Shown: positions 1-8,747, counted from the first letter of the stretch. The stretch: DNA of 64,000 nucleotides from Siphonobacter curvatus (GCF_002943425.1 NZ_PTRA01000001.1:1-64000); one strand, 5' to 3'. Program-made: numbers and translations. Notes: generated by a model not told the origin, from the sequence alone.

Positions 1-123
1 GCGGGTGTTTTCGGTTTTGAGGTCATTGACCTGGGCTTGCAAGGCGGATGCTTTTTTCTTGCTTACGCAGGACTGACTCACAACGGCCACCGACAGGGCC
101 ATCATTACCCATACTTTTCTCAT
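1..123 (-). CDS. Lipoprotein with N-terminal coiled coil (3' part outside window)
   Basis: Reading the minus strand from the ATG at 123-121 gives a 41-residue N-terminus that runs off the window. It has a lipoprotein signal peptide: MRK, a hydrophobic stretch, then Cys19 as the probable lipidated residue. A polar, Lys/Gln-rich segment follows that looks like the start of a coiled coil (ASALQAQVNDLKTEN). This resembles the N-terminus of OmpA-family or Lpp-like envelope lipoproteins of Bacteroidota, but the domain that would settle it lies upstream of base 1. Function is not assigned. The gene diverges from fusA and shares the 124-495 intergenic region with it. Confidence 0.7.
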   Translation of the reverse strand, partial: MRKVWVMMALSVAVVSQSCVSKKKASALQAQVNDLKTENTR

Positions 124-495
124 AACGGCGATAAGTTTAGCGAGTTAATTAATTTCCCATTCAAAAGACTCGCAAAAAAGATAAAAAAAAGTCAAGCGTC
201 AAAACGCTTTCCGAATTCACCAGAAAATGAACATTATTTTTGCGGAATACGTTAAAATCCTAACGTACCATATCCCCGAAAAGCTCACTTTTTCTATCCT
301 TTCTTGCGTAAAGAAACTATGCCCGAGGAGTTAACTTCCATTCAGCCAAAAAATTACCTTGGATTATCGCTGGTTTTTTTCTAGGAAATAGACTATTTTT
401 GCACCCCGATTGCCGGACTGTAAAATTCCCATTTCGATTGGAAGTCCTGGCAAGCAAGGGACCGGTACGGAAACAAACACAATCAAAAACCAATA
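124..495. other. Intergenic region between divergent lipoprotein gene and fusA
   Basis: A 372-base non-coding stretch. It is AT-rich in the first half. It holds a TAnnTTTG -7 element at 394-401, oriented toward fusA, with no clear -33 partner. No hairpin terminator, tRNA or riboswitch fold is apparent. The 95 bases from the -7 box to fusA would be the leader. Confidence 0.6.
394..401 (+). promoter_or_regulatory. Candidate -7 element of the fusA promoter
   Basis: TATTTTTG matches the Bacteroidota primary sigma -7 consensus TAnnTTTG. A TTTG at the usual 19-21 nt upstream is not present, so the assignment rests on the -7 box and its position ahead of a highly expressed gene. It predicts a leader of roughly 90 nt. 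Confidence 0.45.
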
Positions 496-2589
496 ATGGC
501 AAGAGATTTAAAATTCACTCGAAACATTGGTATTGCCGCCCACATTGACGCAGGGAAAACGACTACTACGGAGCGTATTCTTTACTATGCGGGTGTTAGC
601 CACAAGATCGGTGAAGTACACGATGGTGCTGCTACCATGGACTGGATGGAGCAGGAGCAAGAGCGTGGAATTACGATTACTTCTGCTGCTACAACAGTAA
701 ACTGGAAGTATCGTGATCACTCTTATCACATCAACATCATTGATACTCCGGGTCACGTTGACTTTACGGTAGAAGTAAACCGTTCTTTACGCGTACTCGA
801 CGGCTTAGTGTTCCTGTTTAGCTCAGTAGATGGCGTTGAGCCTCAGTCTGAGACGAACTGGCGTTTGGCTGATAACTACAAAGTTCCCCGGATCGGTTTC
901 GTTAACAAAATGGACCGTTCAGGTGCTGACTTCCTGAATGTAGTAAAGCAAGTAAAAGAAATGCTGGGTAGCAATGCAGTACCCCTGCAATTGCCGATCG
1001 GTGCTGAAGATAACTTCCGTGGTGTTGTTGACTTAGTAAACTTCCGTGGTCTGATCTGGAACGAGGCTGACAAAGGTATGACCTTTGAAGTAGTCCCCAT
1101 TCCGGAAGACATGCTGGAAGAAGCTACGGAATACCGCGAAAAATTACTCGAAGCGGTAGCTGATTACGATGAGACCCTGATGGAAAAATACTTCGAAGAT
1201 CCTGAGTCGATCTCTGAAGATGAAATCCTGAATGCACTTCGTCGGGCTACGATTGAAATGAAAATCGTACCGATGTTGTGCGGTTCTTCTTTCAAAAACA
1301 AAGGGGTACAAACGATGCTTGACTACGTGATGGCTCTGATGCCTTCGCCGCTGGACAAAGAAGCTATCGTAGGTACGAACCCTAACACGGATGCAGAAGT
1401 AGTTCGTCATCCAACGGAAGCCGATCCATTCGCGGGTCTGGCCTTCAAAATTGCTACCGATCCCTACGTAGGTCGTCTGTGCTTTGTACGGGCGTACTCA
1501 GGGGTACTGGAAGCCGGTTCTTACGTTTTGAATACCCGTTCAGGTAACAAAGAGCGTATCTCCCGTATCTTCCAGATGCACGCAAACAAGCAGAACTCTA
1601 TCGACCGCTTAGCGGCTGGTGACATCGGAGCTGTGGTTGGTTTCAAAGACATCAAAACGGGTGATACCCTGTCGGATGAGAAGAACCCAATCGTTCTGGA
1701 GTCTATGGATTTCCCAGATCCCGTTATCGGTTACGCAATCGAGCCGAAGAAATCAGCTGATCAGGATAACTTCTCGAAAGCGATTACGAAGCTGATCGAA
1801 GAAGATCCGACGTTGAAAGTTGAAACCAACGAAGAAACGGGTCAAACGATTATGCGTGGTATGGGTGAGCTTCACTTGGAAATCATCATCGACCGGATGC
1901 GTCGTGAGTTCAAGGTTGAAGTAAACCAAGGTGCTCCGCAGGTTGCTTACAAAGAAGCCCTGACGAAGAATGCCGAACACCGTGAAGTTTACAAGAAACA
2001 AACGGGTGGTCGCGGTAAATTTGCCGATATCGTATTCGAAATCGGACCCCGCGAAGATGGTAAAGCTGGTCTGGAATTCGTGAACGAAATCGTAGGGGGT
2101 ACGATCCCTCGCGAATTTATTCCTGCAATCCAGAAAGGTTTCGACGAGGCTATGAAAAATGGGCCTCTCGCCGGATACCAGATGGATTCCATGAAGGTTC
2201 GTTTATTCCACGGTTCTTTCCACGATGTCGATTCAGATTCACTGTCCTTCGAAATGGCTGCCCGTCTGGGTTACAAAGAAGCCGCTCGTATGGCTGGTGC
2301 GAAACTGATGGAACCTATCATGGCCGTTGAAGTACTGACGCCGGATGAATACACAGGACCGATCACGGGTGACTTGAACCGTCGTCGTGGTATCATGAAA
2401 GGTATGGATACCCGTAACGGTGCTCAGGTAATCAAGGCTGATGTACCTCTGTCAGAACTGTTCGGTTACGTAACGGATCTGCGTACGATGTCTTCAGGTC
2501 GTGCTACGGCTAACTTGACCTTCTCTCACTACGAGTTTGTTCCGCAGAACATTGCTGAAGACGTAGTGAAGAAAGCCAAAGGCGTATAA
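496..2589 (+). CDS. fusA: Elongation factor G
   Basis: 697 aa, full length for bacterial EF-G, the cytosolic GTPase that drives ribosomal translocation and recycling. GTPase motifs are in place: AHIDAGKT (15-22), DTPGH (83-87), NKMD (137-140). The G domain is followed by the beta-barrel domain II, domains III-V, and the C-terminal elements with GELHLE and GRG. The start ATG follows an A-rich leader. rpsJ follows on the same strand after a 161-base gap that contains a strong inverted repeat. Usually rpsL-rpsG stand directly upstream; here they are near 31 kb on the other strand. Confidence 0.98.
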   Translation: MARDLKFTRNIGIAAHIDAGKTTTTERILYYAGVSHKIGEVHDGAATMDWMEQEQERGITITSAATTVNWKYRDHSYHINIIDTPGHVDFTVEVNRSLRVLDGLVFLFSSVDGVEPQSETNWRLADNYKVPRIGFVNKMDRSGADFLNVVKQVKEMLGSNAVPLQLPIGAEDNFRGVVDLVNFRGLIWNEADKGMTFEVVPIPEDMLEEATEYREKLLEAVADYDETLMEKYFEDPESISEDEILNALRRATIEMKIVPMLCGSSFKNKGVQTMLDYVMALMPSPLDKEAIVGTNPNTDAEVVRHPTEADPFAGLAFKIATDPYVGRLCFVRAYSGVLEAGSYVLNTRSGNKERISRIFQMHANKQNSIDRLAAGDIGAVVGFKDIKTGDTLSDEKNPIVLESMDFPDPVIGYAIEPKKSADQDNFSKAITKLIEEDPTLKVETNEETGQTIMRGMGELHLEIIIDRMRREFKVEVNQGAPQVAYKEALTKNAEHREVYKKQTGGRGKFADIVFEIGPREDGKAGLEFVNEIVGGTIPREFIPAIQKGFDEAMKNGPLAGYQMDSMKVRLFHGSFHDVDSDSLSFEMAARLGYKEAARMAGAKLMEPIMAVEVLTPDEYTGPITGDLNRRRGIMKGMDTRNGAQVIKADVPLSELFGYVTDLRTMSSGRATANLTFSHYEFVPQNIAEDVVKKAKGV

Positions 2590-2593
2590 TTTC

Positions 2594-2659
2594 TGGTTGA
2601 TAGTTATTAGTTGATGGTTGTTGACGCATGTAATCATACCATCAACTAATAACCAACCA
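2594..2659 (+). repeat. Long inverted repeat between fusA and rpsJ
   Basis: Arms of 16 bases, 2603-2618 and 2638-2653, are perfect reverse complements (GTTATTAGTTGATGGT). After a 3-nt bulge on the left, 6 more bases pair (TGGTTG 2594-2599 with CAACCA 2654-2659). The loop is about 19 nt and no U-tract follows, so it is not a standard terminator. It could be a folded mRNA element or an intergenic palindromic repeat. An element of similar style lies at 8637-8747. Confidence 0.75.
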
Positions 2660-2750
2660 CTACATAAAGACTTCCCTGCCGGAGTAAATGGTTCTTTCGG
2701 TGATGGGTATGCGGAAACGCATTTTTTTAACGAACCAGTTATTAACTCTG

Positions 2751-3056
2751 ATGAGCCAAAAAATTCGCATTAAGCTCAAGTCATTTGACCACAACCTGGT
2801 GGACAAATCGGCTGAACGCATCGTGAAAGCCGTAAAGGCTACGGGTGCTGTGGTAAGTGGTCCTATCCCCTTGCCAACTGACAAGCAAATCTATACCGTA
2901 CTGCGTTCACCGCACGTAAACAAAAAAGCTCGGGAGCAATTCCAGCTTTGCACCTACAAACGTTTGGTTGACATTTACTCAACGTCAGCTAAAACGGTAG
3001 ACGCTCTGATGAAGTTAGAACTTCCCTCAGGTGTTGACGTGGAAATCAAAGTTTAA
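2751..3056 (+). CDS. rpsJ: 30S ribosomal protein S10
   Basis: 101 aa, the normal length for S10, which sits in the 30S head and also acts as NusE in antitermination. The chosen ATG gives [14 protein letters not shown], the standard S10 start; an in-frame ATG 63 bases upstream would add a non-homologous extension and is rejected. The conserved GPIPLPT and the C-terminal [12 protein letters not shown] are visible. In most bacteria rpsJ opens the S10 operon (rplC, rplD and so on). Here a strong terminator follows within 20 bases and an unrelated gene on the other strand comes next, so rpsJ ends this transcription unit. Confidence 0.97.
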   Translation: MSQKIRIKLKSFDHNLVDKSAERIVKAVKATGAVVSGPIPLPTDKQIYTVLRSPHVNKKAREQFQLCTYKRLVDIYSTSAKTVDALMKLELPSGVDVEIKV

Positions 3057-3071
3057 GTAGCTTTAGGTATT

Positions 3072-3107
3072 AAAAAAGCCCGTTTTCGGAAGGAAACGGG
3101 CTTTTTT
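3072..3107. terminator. Bidirectional terminator between rpsJ and the 3.1-3.5 kb membrane gene
   Basis: A 14-bp perfect stem (3072-3085 with 3094-3107; AAAAAAGCCCGTTT) with an 8-nt loop. The stem ends in A6/T6 runs, so it can work in both directions. It overlaps the stop codon of the convergent gene by two bases. Confidence 0.9.
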
Positions 3108-3516
3108 AATAGTCGGAATTCCGTATTTTCAAAATGGCTACAAGAACATATGCTACAAATGCAAAATTGAATACGTAAAAATTCCAAGAGAGGTATTGGA
3201 TACGAGGAACTAGCAGAACGGTGTACAGCAAAGGCAAAGCCAGTAGAACCACTGCTCGTCCCACATACGACGATTGAAAGGAGCCCTTCAAAATCAAAAC
3301 TCGAATCGTCCAGAGCAATAGCCAGCCTAACAGGTCATGCCAGCCAACTTCCTGCATGGGAATAAATTGCAATAAAACCAGCACCACACCTACGTCTATT
3401 AGTACTACAGGAAATACAAAGAGGCAAACGTTACCTTTAAATGCCGGTACAACGACCAGAAAGGTGAGTAAAACCAAAAGTGCTCGCATCATGATTCGCA
3501 GAAGTTTGTAAAACAA
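3106..3516 (-). CDS. Small integral membrane protein, function unknown
   Basis: 136 aa, strongly hydrophobic, with about four predicted membrane spans (near residues 8-27, 30-52, 60-75, 85-105, and a possible fifth at 112-130). It has few charged residues and no signal-peptide cleavage site or catalytic motif I recognise. It could start at Met1 or at Met9/Met10. It converges on rpsJ and shares its terminator. It is not in an operon with gdh, since a terminator lies between them. Confidence 0.6.
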   Translation of the reverse strand: MFYKLLRIMMRALLVLLTFLVVVPAFKGNVCLFVFPVVLIDVGVVLVLLQFIPMQEVGWHDLLGWLLLWTIRVLILKGSFQSSYVGRAVVLLALPLLYTVLLVPRIQYLSWNFYVFNFAFVAYVLVAILKIRNSDY

Positions 3517-3563
3517 AACTGCTTCAATCCGTCAAGGCATCCTTTTACATTTGTTAAAAAGCG

Positions 3564-3597
3564 AAAAGCCTCGTCAGGGTAACTGACGAGGCTTTTT
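3564..3597 (-). terminator. Terminator of the glutamate dehydrogenase gene
   Basis: 14-bp stem (3564-3577 with 3583-3596) built on AAGCCTCGTCAG, with a GGTAA loop, 20 bases past the gdh stop on the minus strand. The A-run at its left end gives the U-tract on the minus-strand transcript. Confidence 0.85.
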
Positions 3598-3616
3598 GAA
3601 AAGAAGAAATTGCTAC

Positions 3617-4888
3617 TTAATAGCCACCCCGGAACTTATACGTATCCGCAACCTTTTTCATGGCAACCATGTAGGCGGCAATCCGCATGGGGACTTTGTA
3701 TTCCTGAGAAGTATTATACACCCGATCAAAAGCATCTTTCATAATCCGGTCCGAACGACGATTGATCCGGTCGAGCGTCCATTTATAGCCGATTCGATTC
3801 TGTACCCACTCGAAGTAAGATACCGTAACGCCACCGGCATTCGCCAGAATATCCGGTACGACCAGAATGCCTTTTTCGTTAATGATTTCGTCGGCACTAG
3901 CAGAAGTAGGACCGTTAGCCCCTTCTACAATCAATTTGGCCTGAATACCGCCGGCGTTATCATCCGTAATGACGTCTTCCTTCGCCGCGGGTACGAGTAA
4001 ATCTACCGACAGGGTTAAGAGCTCTTCATTCGTAATTTTCGTCGCTTCCGAAAAGCCTTCGAGCAAACCTTTGTGTTGATCGCGGTACTGCATGGCTTTC
4101 AGAATGTCGATACCGTTTTCGTTATAATAAGCTCCAGTTACGTCACTGATACCGAGTACTTTTACGCCACGTTCCTGCAACAAAGCTGCCGCATGGGAAC
4201 CTACGTTACCGAATCCCTGAACGGCGGCCGTAGCCCGGTACGGATTGATGCGTAGTTTTTCCATGGCGGAAATGGAGGCCGTCATTACCCCCCGACCCGT
4301 AGCTTCTTTCCGGCCCAATGAACCACCCAGTACGAGGGGTTTGCCCGTTACGACTGCATTGACCGTCATGCCGTACGATTTGGAGTATTCGTCCATCAAC
4401 CAAGCCATTTCGCGTTCGCTTGTACCCATATCCGGAGCTGGAATATCCCGATCCGGACCAAAGACATCAAGCATTGCACCAGTATACGCCCGCATCAATC
4501 GCTCGATTTCGCCGGTGGACATTTCGCGGGGATTACAACGAATCCCGCCTTTTGCTCCACCATAGGGTATATCAACAACGGCACACTTCCAGGTCATCCA
4601 GGCCGCGAGTGCTTTTACTTCGTCCATGTTCACATCGGGATCGAAGCGAATACCGCCTTTCGAAGGGCCAAGAATCGTGGAGTGTACGACGCGAATTCCT
4701 TCAAAAACTTTGACGGAGCCATCGTCCATGGTTACGGGCAAACCCACCACCACTTGTTTACGGGGTACCATCAGAATATCATACATCTCCGGAGAGATGT
4801 TCAATAATTTAAAAGCTTCATTGAAGCGTTGCTTCATGGATTCCAGCGGACTTTCGTGTTGCAAGGGTGCTGGCTCTATATACGTCAT
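3617..4888 (-). CDS. gdhA: Glu/Leu/Phe/Val-type glutamate dehydrogenase
   Basis: 423 aa, the length of the hexameric short-type GDH found in clostridia and archaea. It interconverts glutamate and 2-oxoglutarate plus ammonium using NAD(P). The catalytic segment PYGGAKGG is at 108-115, with Lys113 as the expected active-site lysine. GPSKGGIRF (74-82) binds substrate. The C-terminal half is the Rossmann domain with a GFGNVGSHAA nucleotide-binding turn. Cofactor preference cannot be read with confidence. It is a single-gene unit with its own promoter-like elements (4947-4979) and terminator (3564-3597). Confidence 0.93.
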   Translation of the reverse strand: MTYIEPAPLQHESPLESMKQRFNEAFKLLNISPEMYDILMVPRKQVVVGLPVTMDDGSVKVFEGIRVVHSTILGPSKGGIRFDPDVNMDEVKALAAWMTWKCAVVDIPYGGAKGGIRCNPREMSTGEIERLMRAYTGAMLDVFGPDRDIPAPDMGTSEREMAWLMDEYSKSYGMTVNAVVTGKPLVLGGSLGRKEATGRGVMTASISAMEKLRINPYRATAAVQGFGNVGSHAAALLQERGVKVLGISDVTGAYYNENGIDILKAMQYRDQHKGLLEGFSEATKITNEELLTLSVDLLVPAAKEDVITDDNAGGIQAKLIVEGANGPTSASADEIINEKGILVVPDILANAGGVTVSYFEWVQNRIGYKWTLDRINRRSDRIMKDAFDRVYNTSQEYKVPMRIAAYMVAMKKVADTYKFRGGY

Positions 4889-4946
4889 GGCTTGTTCTTA
4901 TTTTAGTAATAAATTGGATTAAAATAATAAATATTTTGATCCGCCG

Positions 4947-4979
4947 CAAACTTAACAGGATTCTTTTAAGAAAAACAAA
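4947..4979 (-). promoter_or_regulatory. Bacteroidota-type promoter of gdh
   Basis: On the minus strand, TTTG (4979-4976), a 21-nt spacer, then TAAGTTTG (4954-4947). Both match the -33 TTTG and -7 TAnnTTTG consensus. The predicted transcript would have a leader of about 50 nt. Confidence 0.6.
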
Positions 4980-5122
4980 CGTACTCGAATTAGCGGTTCC
5001 TGAACTCTCAATCAGAATTTATATATTTAAAGGGATTACGGAATTGTCGTTTGAAAAACGAAAAAAACACCAAAGAAAGAATGCTTTTCCACGGTAAAGG
5101 AGTAGAATAATTTTTTTGATTG

Positions 5123-5153
5123 TTTGGGCGTTTCCGTAAAAAAGTTACTTTTG
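5123..5153 (+). promoter_or_regulatory. Promoter P1 of the DksA-like gene
   Basis: TTTG at 5123-5126, exactly 19 nt of spacer, then TACTTTTG at 5146-5153. This is a textbook match to the Bacteroidota primary sigma promoter. The predicted leader is about 115 nt. Confidence 0.7.
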
Positions 5154-5179
5154 TTCCTTTTTTTTAGAATATATTTTTG
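5150..5179 (+). promoter_or_regulatory. Promoter P2, sharing an element with P1
   Basis: The TTTG that ends the P1 -7 box (5150-5153) stands 18 nt ahead of a second TAnnTTTG (TATTTTTG, 5172-5179). P1's -7 element could therefore serve as P2's -33 element, making the two promoters mutually exclusive at any moment. Confidence 0.5.
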
Positions 5180-5275
5180 TCACTGTCCCCCAGGGTAAGG
5201 GCTTGCTGATCACTGCCCCCGTAGAAACTATTTGGTATCGATATTCGTTTATATTTCTAACAAACCCCGTGCAAT

Positions 5276-5668
5276 ATGATGTCCCCAGTAGAAGAAAAAA
5301 CCCGCTATTCGGAAGAAGAGTTAAAGGAATTCGAAGAGTTGATTCAAAAGAAATTAGGTGACACCCGAACGGAGCTTAACTACATTCGGGAGGCCCTGAG
5401 CAAGCGGAATGATCCCGGTACGGACACCACTTCGGGTAATACCAAATTGCTGGAAGACGGAGCAGATACCAGTGAACGCGAAAACCTGAGTCAATTAGCC
5501 GCTCGTTTGCAGAAGTACGCGACCCAGTTGGAAAATGCATTGATTCGTATTAAAAATGGTACGTACGGCGTTTGCGTGGATACGGGGAAACTGATTCCAA
5601 AAGAGCGACTCCGGGTAGTTCCGCACACGCAGCAAACGATTGAAGCAAAACTACGGAAACAAAGCTAG
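5276..5668 (+). CDS. TraR/DksA-family protein with degenerate zinc finger
   Basis: 130 aa. The N-terminal two thirds is an acidic coiled coil (about 12-95), and the C-terminal part matches the DksA/TraR zinc-finger segment (GTYGVC, then PKERLRVVPH). Only Cys100 remains of the four zinc ligands; the other positions are Thr or other residues, so zinc binding as in classical DksA is not expected. Family members act in the secondary channel of RNA polymerase; whether this one does is inference. The start could be 5276 or the next ATG at 5279. It is monocistronic, with tandem promoters upstream and a terminator at 5729-5756. Confidence 0.88.
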   Translation: MMSPVEEKTRYSEEELKEFEELIQKKLGDTRTELNYIREALSKRNDPGTDTTSGNTKLLEDGADTSERENLSQLAARLQKYATQLENALIRIKNGTYGVCVDTGKLIPKERLRVVPHTQQTIEAKLRKQS

Positions 5669-5728
5669 CCGTACCTTTACTCTATTACAGCCGCTTTCCT
5701 TTTCCTCCTATTTATACCCTTGTATCAC

Positions 5729-5756
5729 AAAGGCCAGCCTGCTCTGGCCTTTTTTT
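5729..5756 (+). terminator. Terminator of the DksA-like gene
   Basis: 9-bp stem AAAGGCCAG (5729-5737) / CTGGCCTTT (5744-5752) with a 6-nt loop and a run of T. It lies 60 bases after the stop codon. Confidence 0.9.
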
Positions 5757-5880
5757 ATGGCCTCTTAATCCTATAAAGTCGCTTTTTTAGTGAGTACTCC
5801 GTCGGGAATACCGGGCAAGTGTACGGAATCGATAAGTTCAGCGTTGTAGGGACAGGCCTTTCATTATTTTATCCTTTTTC

Positions 5881-6837
5881 ATGCGAATTCTTTTTACGGT
5901 CGGTATGTTTTTGTGGGCTTCATTTTCCTACGCCCAGCTTTCCTTAACCCCCAGCCGGATTTTTGCTTCCGGGATTAACGTTCGGGCTGAAGTGACGCCG
6001 GCGGCCTCGATCAATGATACCGCTCGTTTGGGCTATTCCCGGTTTAACGTGCAGGGAATTATTCCCATTCGCGGTGGAGCAGGGGTGAAGTTTCATAATT
6101 TCAACCTGCGTAAAATCGACGTTGAAATCAACCAGATGTTTCTGGCCATCAACGCGGGGTATCGAATGCCTAATTTCTCCTTTGATAAAAATGATCAGGG
6201 TATCTATACGGTTTCAGCAGCCATTACGGGTATCCACGCCAGCTTACGGGATAAAATTTGGGTATACGCGGTGGGTTTAGGCGTGAGTGAAACCGAAGAT
6301 TTATTCAGCTTTAGTAAGGCCCGTCCGTATGGCGTAGGCGGAGCCGTGCGAGTACGCATTGCGGGTCTGCGTACGCAGTGGTTTTACGGGGGGGCGGTCG
6401 TTTTTGAACCGGGGCGTATTACGCCCATCCCCATCGGTGGTATCAACGCCCGAATTGCAAAAAATACCCGCCTGACGCTCATTTTACCTTTACAGGCTTC
6501 CATTGCTCAGAAGGTTTCCAAACAGACTTGGCTCGAAGCCGGAATCGCTGCCGGTGGTTTTAATGCGGGTTATCTTACGCCTAACCTCAATCCCAACGCC
6601 ATTCGACTGGCGTATCGGCAGGGGAAAGCAAGCTTCACGGTGAACTATAGCCCGATCAAGCCCGTGCAGCTTTCGTTTGAGGCCGGTATGACGGGCCTTC
6701 GGACCCTGAAAACCATGCGGGCTGGAGATGTACTGGAGAAATTTACGATCAACAGTAGCCCCTTTATGGCCGTATCCTGTTATTTCAATTTATCGAAATC
6801 CGTGCTTGACTCCCGGGGCTTCGGCTCAATTCTCTAA
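5881..6837 (+). CDS. Secreted outer-membrane beta-barrel-like protein, function unknown
   Basis: 318 aa with a Sec signal peptide cleaved after about SYAQ (residue 19). The mature part is made of alternating hydrophobic/polar strands ending in aromatic residues, with a Ser/Phe-rich final strand region, as in outer-membrane barrels. It resembles the uncharacterised barrels found next to regulators in Cytophagales (DUF6268-like), but I cannot confirm the family. The signal peptide fixes the start. The AraC regulator begins about 100 bases downstream on the same strand with no terminator seen between, so they may be co-transcribed. Confidence 0.75.
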   Translation: MRILFTVGMFLWASFSYAQLSLTPSRIFASGINVRAEVTPAASINDTARLGYSRFNVQGIIPIRGGAGVKFHNFNLRKIDVEINQMFLAINAGYRMPNFSFDKNDQGIYTVSAAITGIHASLRDKIWVYAVGLGVSETEDLFSFSKARPYGVGGAVRVRIAGLRTQWFYGGAVVFEPGRITPIPIGGINARIAKNTRLTLILPLQASIAQKVSKQTWLEAGIAAGGFNAGYLTPNLNPNAIRLAYRQGKASFTVNYSPIKPVQLSFEAGMTGLRTLKTMRAGDVLEKFTINSSPFMAVSCYFNLSKSVLDSRGFGSIL

Positions 6838-6939
6838 GGAAACCAATTCGAGAAACGAAAGAAAGCGTTCATTTTAAGCGTATACCATTGAGTTTATAAA
6901 AACTTCCTTCAATATTCGTTTCCTCAACGCTTGGTTTGC

Positions 6940-7812
6940 ATGGAAACGCTTCACCTTCATACAGCAGATACGACTCCTTTTGAAATTCACCCCATGTCAT
7001 GGGTGGATGAACAACGCCATGAGCATACCCTGACCCCGCATCGCCACGATTACTACGTAATTATTGGTGTAACCAGTGGCCGGGGTAATCACAACGTTGA
7101 TTTTCAACACTATGACGTACAGCCGGGTAGCTGGTGGTTTCTTTCGCCAGGGCAGGTACATCACATGCAAATGGATGGGCCGCACGAAGGTTGGGTACTG
7201 AGTTTTGAGCCGGATTTTTTCTGTATATCTGAAGCCAATCGGGAGCTGCTTATTAATACGGGATTGTTTCAAAACGTACTCGATTTCAAGCCCTATTTCA
7301 TTCCGCCCGAGCAACTGGATTTACTGGAACCCTACCTGCAAACGCTCCAGGGTGAATACCAGCAAAAGCGTGCGTTACGGGAGGACATGATTCGGGCCTG
7401 GCTACAACTATTTCTGATTCAGGCTTCACGCACTTTCGCTGACCAACTGGTAACGGTGTCTGAAACGTCAAAATCCGTGTGTATCGCCCGTCAGTTTCAA
7501 GATCTGGTGGATCGGGATTTTACGCGGAAAACCCGCGTATCTGAGTACGCTGACCAGCTCAATATTACACCCAGCCATTTGAATGATACGGTGAAAAAGG
7601 TAACCGGACAGCCTGCCTCTGAGCACATCAAGCAGCGGGTGGTACTGGAAGCCAAACGCCGGGCTTTTTACGGAACTACGTCCGCTAAAGAAATTGCCTA
7701 CGAGCTGGGTTTTGAAGATGAAGCTCACTTTTCGAAGTACTTCAAAGCCAATACGGGTCAAACGTTTACCGATTATCGCAAAGCCATCCGTCATAAATAC
7801 GTCGAAAAATAG
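6940..7812 (+). CDS. AraC-family transcriptional regulator
   Basis: 290 aa from the ATG at 6940; an upstream in-frame TTG at 6931 is less likely. The N-terminal half is a cupin-type sensing domain with His-rich beta strands (HTLTPHRHDYY, then PGQVHHM). The C-terminal 100 residues hold the two helix-turn-helix motifs of AraC/XylS (VSEYADQLNITPSHLNDTVK, then AKEIAYELGFEDEAHFSKYF). The fold suggests a small-molecule-responsive activator; the effector is unknown. Neighbours are a barrel protein upstream and yceI downstream, either of which could be a target. Confidence 0.93.
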   Translation: METLHLHTADTTPFEIHPMSWVDEQRHEHTLTPHRHDYYVIIGVTSGRGNHNVDFQHYDVQPGSWWFLSPGQVHHMQMDGPHEGWVLSFEPDFFCISEANRELLINTGLFQNVLDFKPYFIPPEQLDLLEPYLQTLQGEYQQKRALREDMIRAWLQLFLIQASRTFADQLVTVSETSKSVCIARQFQDLVDRDFTRKTRVSEYADQLNITPSHLNDTVKKVTGQPASEHIKQRVVLEAKRRAFYGTTSAKEIAYELGFEDEAHFSKYFKANTGQTFTDYRKAIRHKYVEK

Positions 7813-7920
7813 TCGTACGTATGCTAAGACAAAGCACTGTACTTGTGGACTTTTGGAAAGATCAGTAATTCTGACAAGATATTCCGCGATTTTGACAAGT
7901 GTAAATTATATGTATATACA

Positions 7921-7928
7921 TACATTTG
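7921..7928 (+). promoter_or_regulatory. Possible -7 element for the YceI gene
   Basis: TACATTTG fits TAnnTTTG and lies 22 bases ahead of the start codon, which would give a very short leader. The nearest TTTG (7891-7894) is 26 nt away, longer than usual, so support is weak. The surrounding TATATGTATATACATACA is palindrome-like. Confidence 0.35.
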
Positions 7929-7950
7929 TATCAACAAAAACAACAAAGAC

Positions 7951-8484
7951 ATGGCAACTCCAGCAAAATGGGTAATTGACCCTACTCACTCGGAAGTACA
8001 GTTCAAAGTAAAGCACTTAGTAATCACGACCGTAACGGGTCAGTTCGGCCAGTTCAGTGGTGAAGCTACGGCCAGCGACGATTTTTCAGACGCTCAAGTA
8101 CATTTCGAAGCTGAAATTAATTCTATTTCTACCAATAACGAAGCTCGTGACGGTCACCTGAAAAGTGAAGATTTCTTTGCTGCCGAGCAACATCCCAAAC
8201 TGAGCTTCGTCTCTACGGGTATCACTAAGAAAGGCGACGAAGAATTTGTATTGCAGGGCGATATGACCATTCGTGGCGTAACCAAACCCGTATCATTCGA
8301 CGTAGAATACGGTGGAACGGTAGTAGATCCGTACGGACAAACGAAAGCTGGTTTTGAAGTGAAAGGTAAAATCAACCGGAAAGATTATGGTCTGACCTGG
8401 AGTGCAGTAACTGAAGCCGGTGGAGCCGTAGTAAGTGACGAAGTACGTTTAATTGCAAACGTTCAGTTCGTAAAACAAGCCTAA
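7951..8484 (+). CDS. YceI-family lipocalin-fold protein
   Basis: 177 aa from the ATG at 7951; the longer reading frame to 7843 covers promoter sequence and is rejected. The hallmark WVIDPTHSEVQFKVKHL opens the protein and TIRGVTKPV lies in the middle, both standard for YceI. The family forms an elongated barrel that binds polyprenyl-type lipids; some members are induced by stress or high pH. There is no signal peptide, so this copy is predicted cytoplasmic, as in several Bacteroidota paralogues. A probable terminator follows at 8525-8563. Confidence 0.92.
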   Translation: MATPAKWVIDPTHSEVQFKVKHLVITTVTGQFGQFSGEATASDDFSDAQVHFEAEINSISTNNEARDGHLKSEDFFAAEQHPKLSFVSTGITKKGDEEFVLQGDMTIRGVTKPVSFDVEYGGTVVDPYGQTKAGFEVKGKINRKDYGLTWSAVTEAGGAVVSDEVRLIANVQFVKQA

Positions 8485-8524
8485 GTAAGTATTCGATTTC
8501 TTCCCATTTGCAGTATATAAATTT

Positions 8525-8563
8525 AGCCGGGTCGTTTCTTTTCAAGGAATAGCCCGGCTTTTA
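8525..8563 (+). terminator. Probable terminator of the YceI gene
   Basis: AGCCGGG (8525-8531) pairs with CCCGGCT (8553-8559), followed by TTTT. The 21-nt loop is longer than usual, though part of it can pair internally. Confidence 0.55.
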
Positions 8564-8636
8564 TGCATTACAAAAAATAGAATAATCCAAAGCTAAAGTT
8601 AGGTAGGAGGGGTTGACAGCCTTTCAGTGTTGGATA

Positions 8637-8747
8637 GGTTTGAAGTTTGATGAGTTTAAAGTAAAAAGGGCTTGATCGCCTTGTGTACTTGTTTTAACTT
8701 CAAAGCTCATACCTGGTTAAACGTTAAACCTCTCTAAACTTCAAACC
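8637..8747. repeat. Imperfect long inverted repeat
   Basis: GGTTTGAAGTTT (8637-8648) is a perfect reverse complement of 8736-8747. Inside it, ATGAGTTTAAAGT (from 8651) pairs imperfectly with ACTTCAAAGCTCAT (8697-8710). No T-tract follows. It looks like a degenerate intergenic palindrome or foldback element rather than a terminator. Confidence 0.6.

Larger units (their letters stand above)
4889..5275. other. Divergent intergenic region, gdh / DksA-like gene
   Basis: 387 bases, AT-rich. It holds a minus-strand promoter for gdh near 4947-4979 and two overlapping plus-strand promoters at 5123-5179. The leader after them contains a short near-repeat (TCACTG followed by a C-run, near 5179 and 5209). 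No gene, riboswitch or terminator is seen. Confidence 0.7.

Noticed and set aside
2688-2750. N-terminal extension of rpsJ (21 residues)
   Set aside because: The extension is not like S10, and the standard S10 start is the ATG at 2751.
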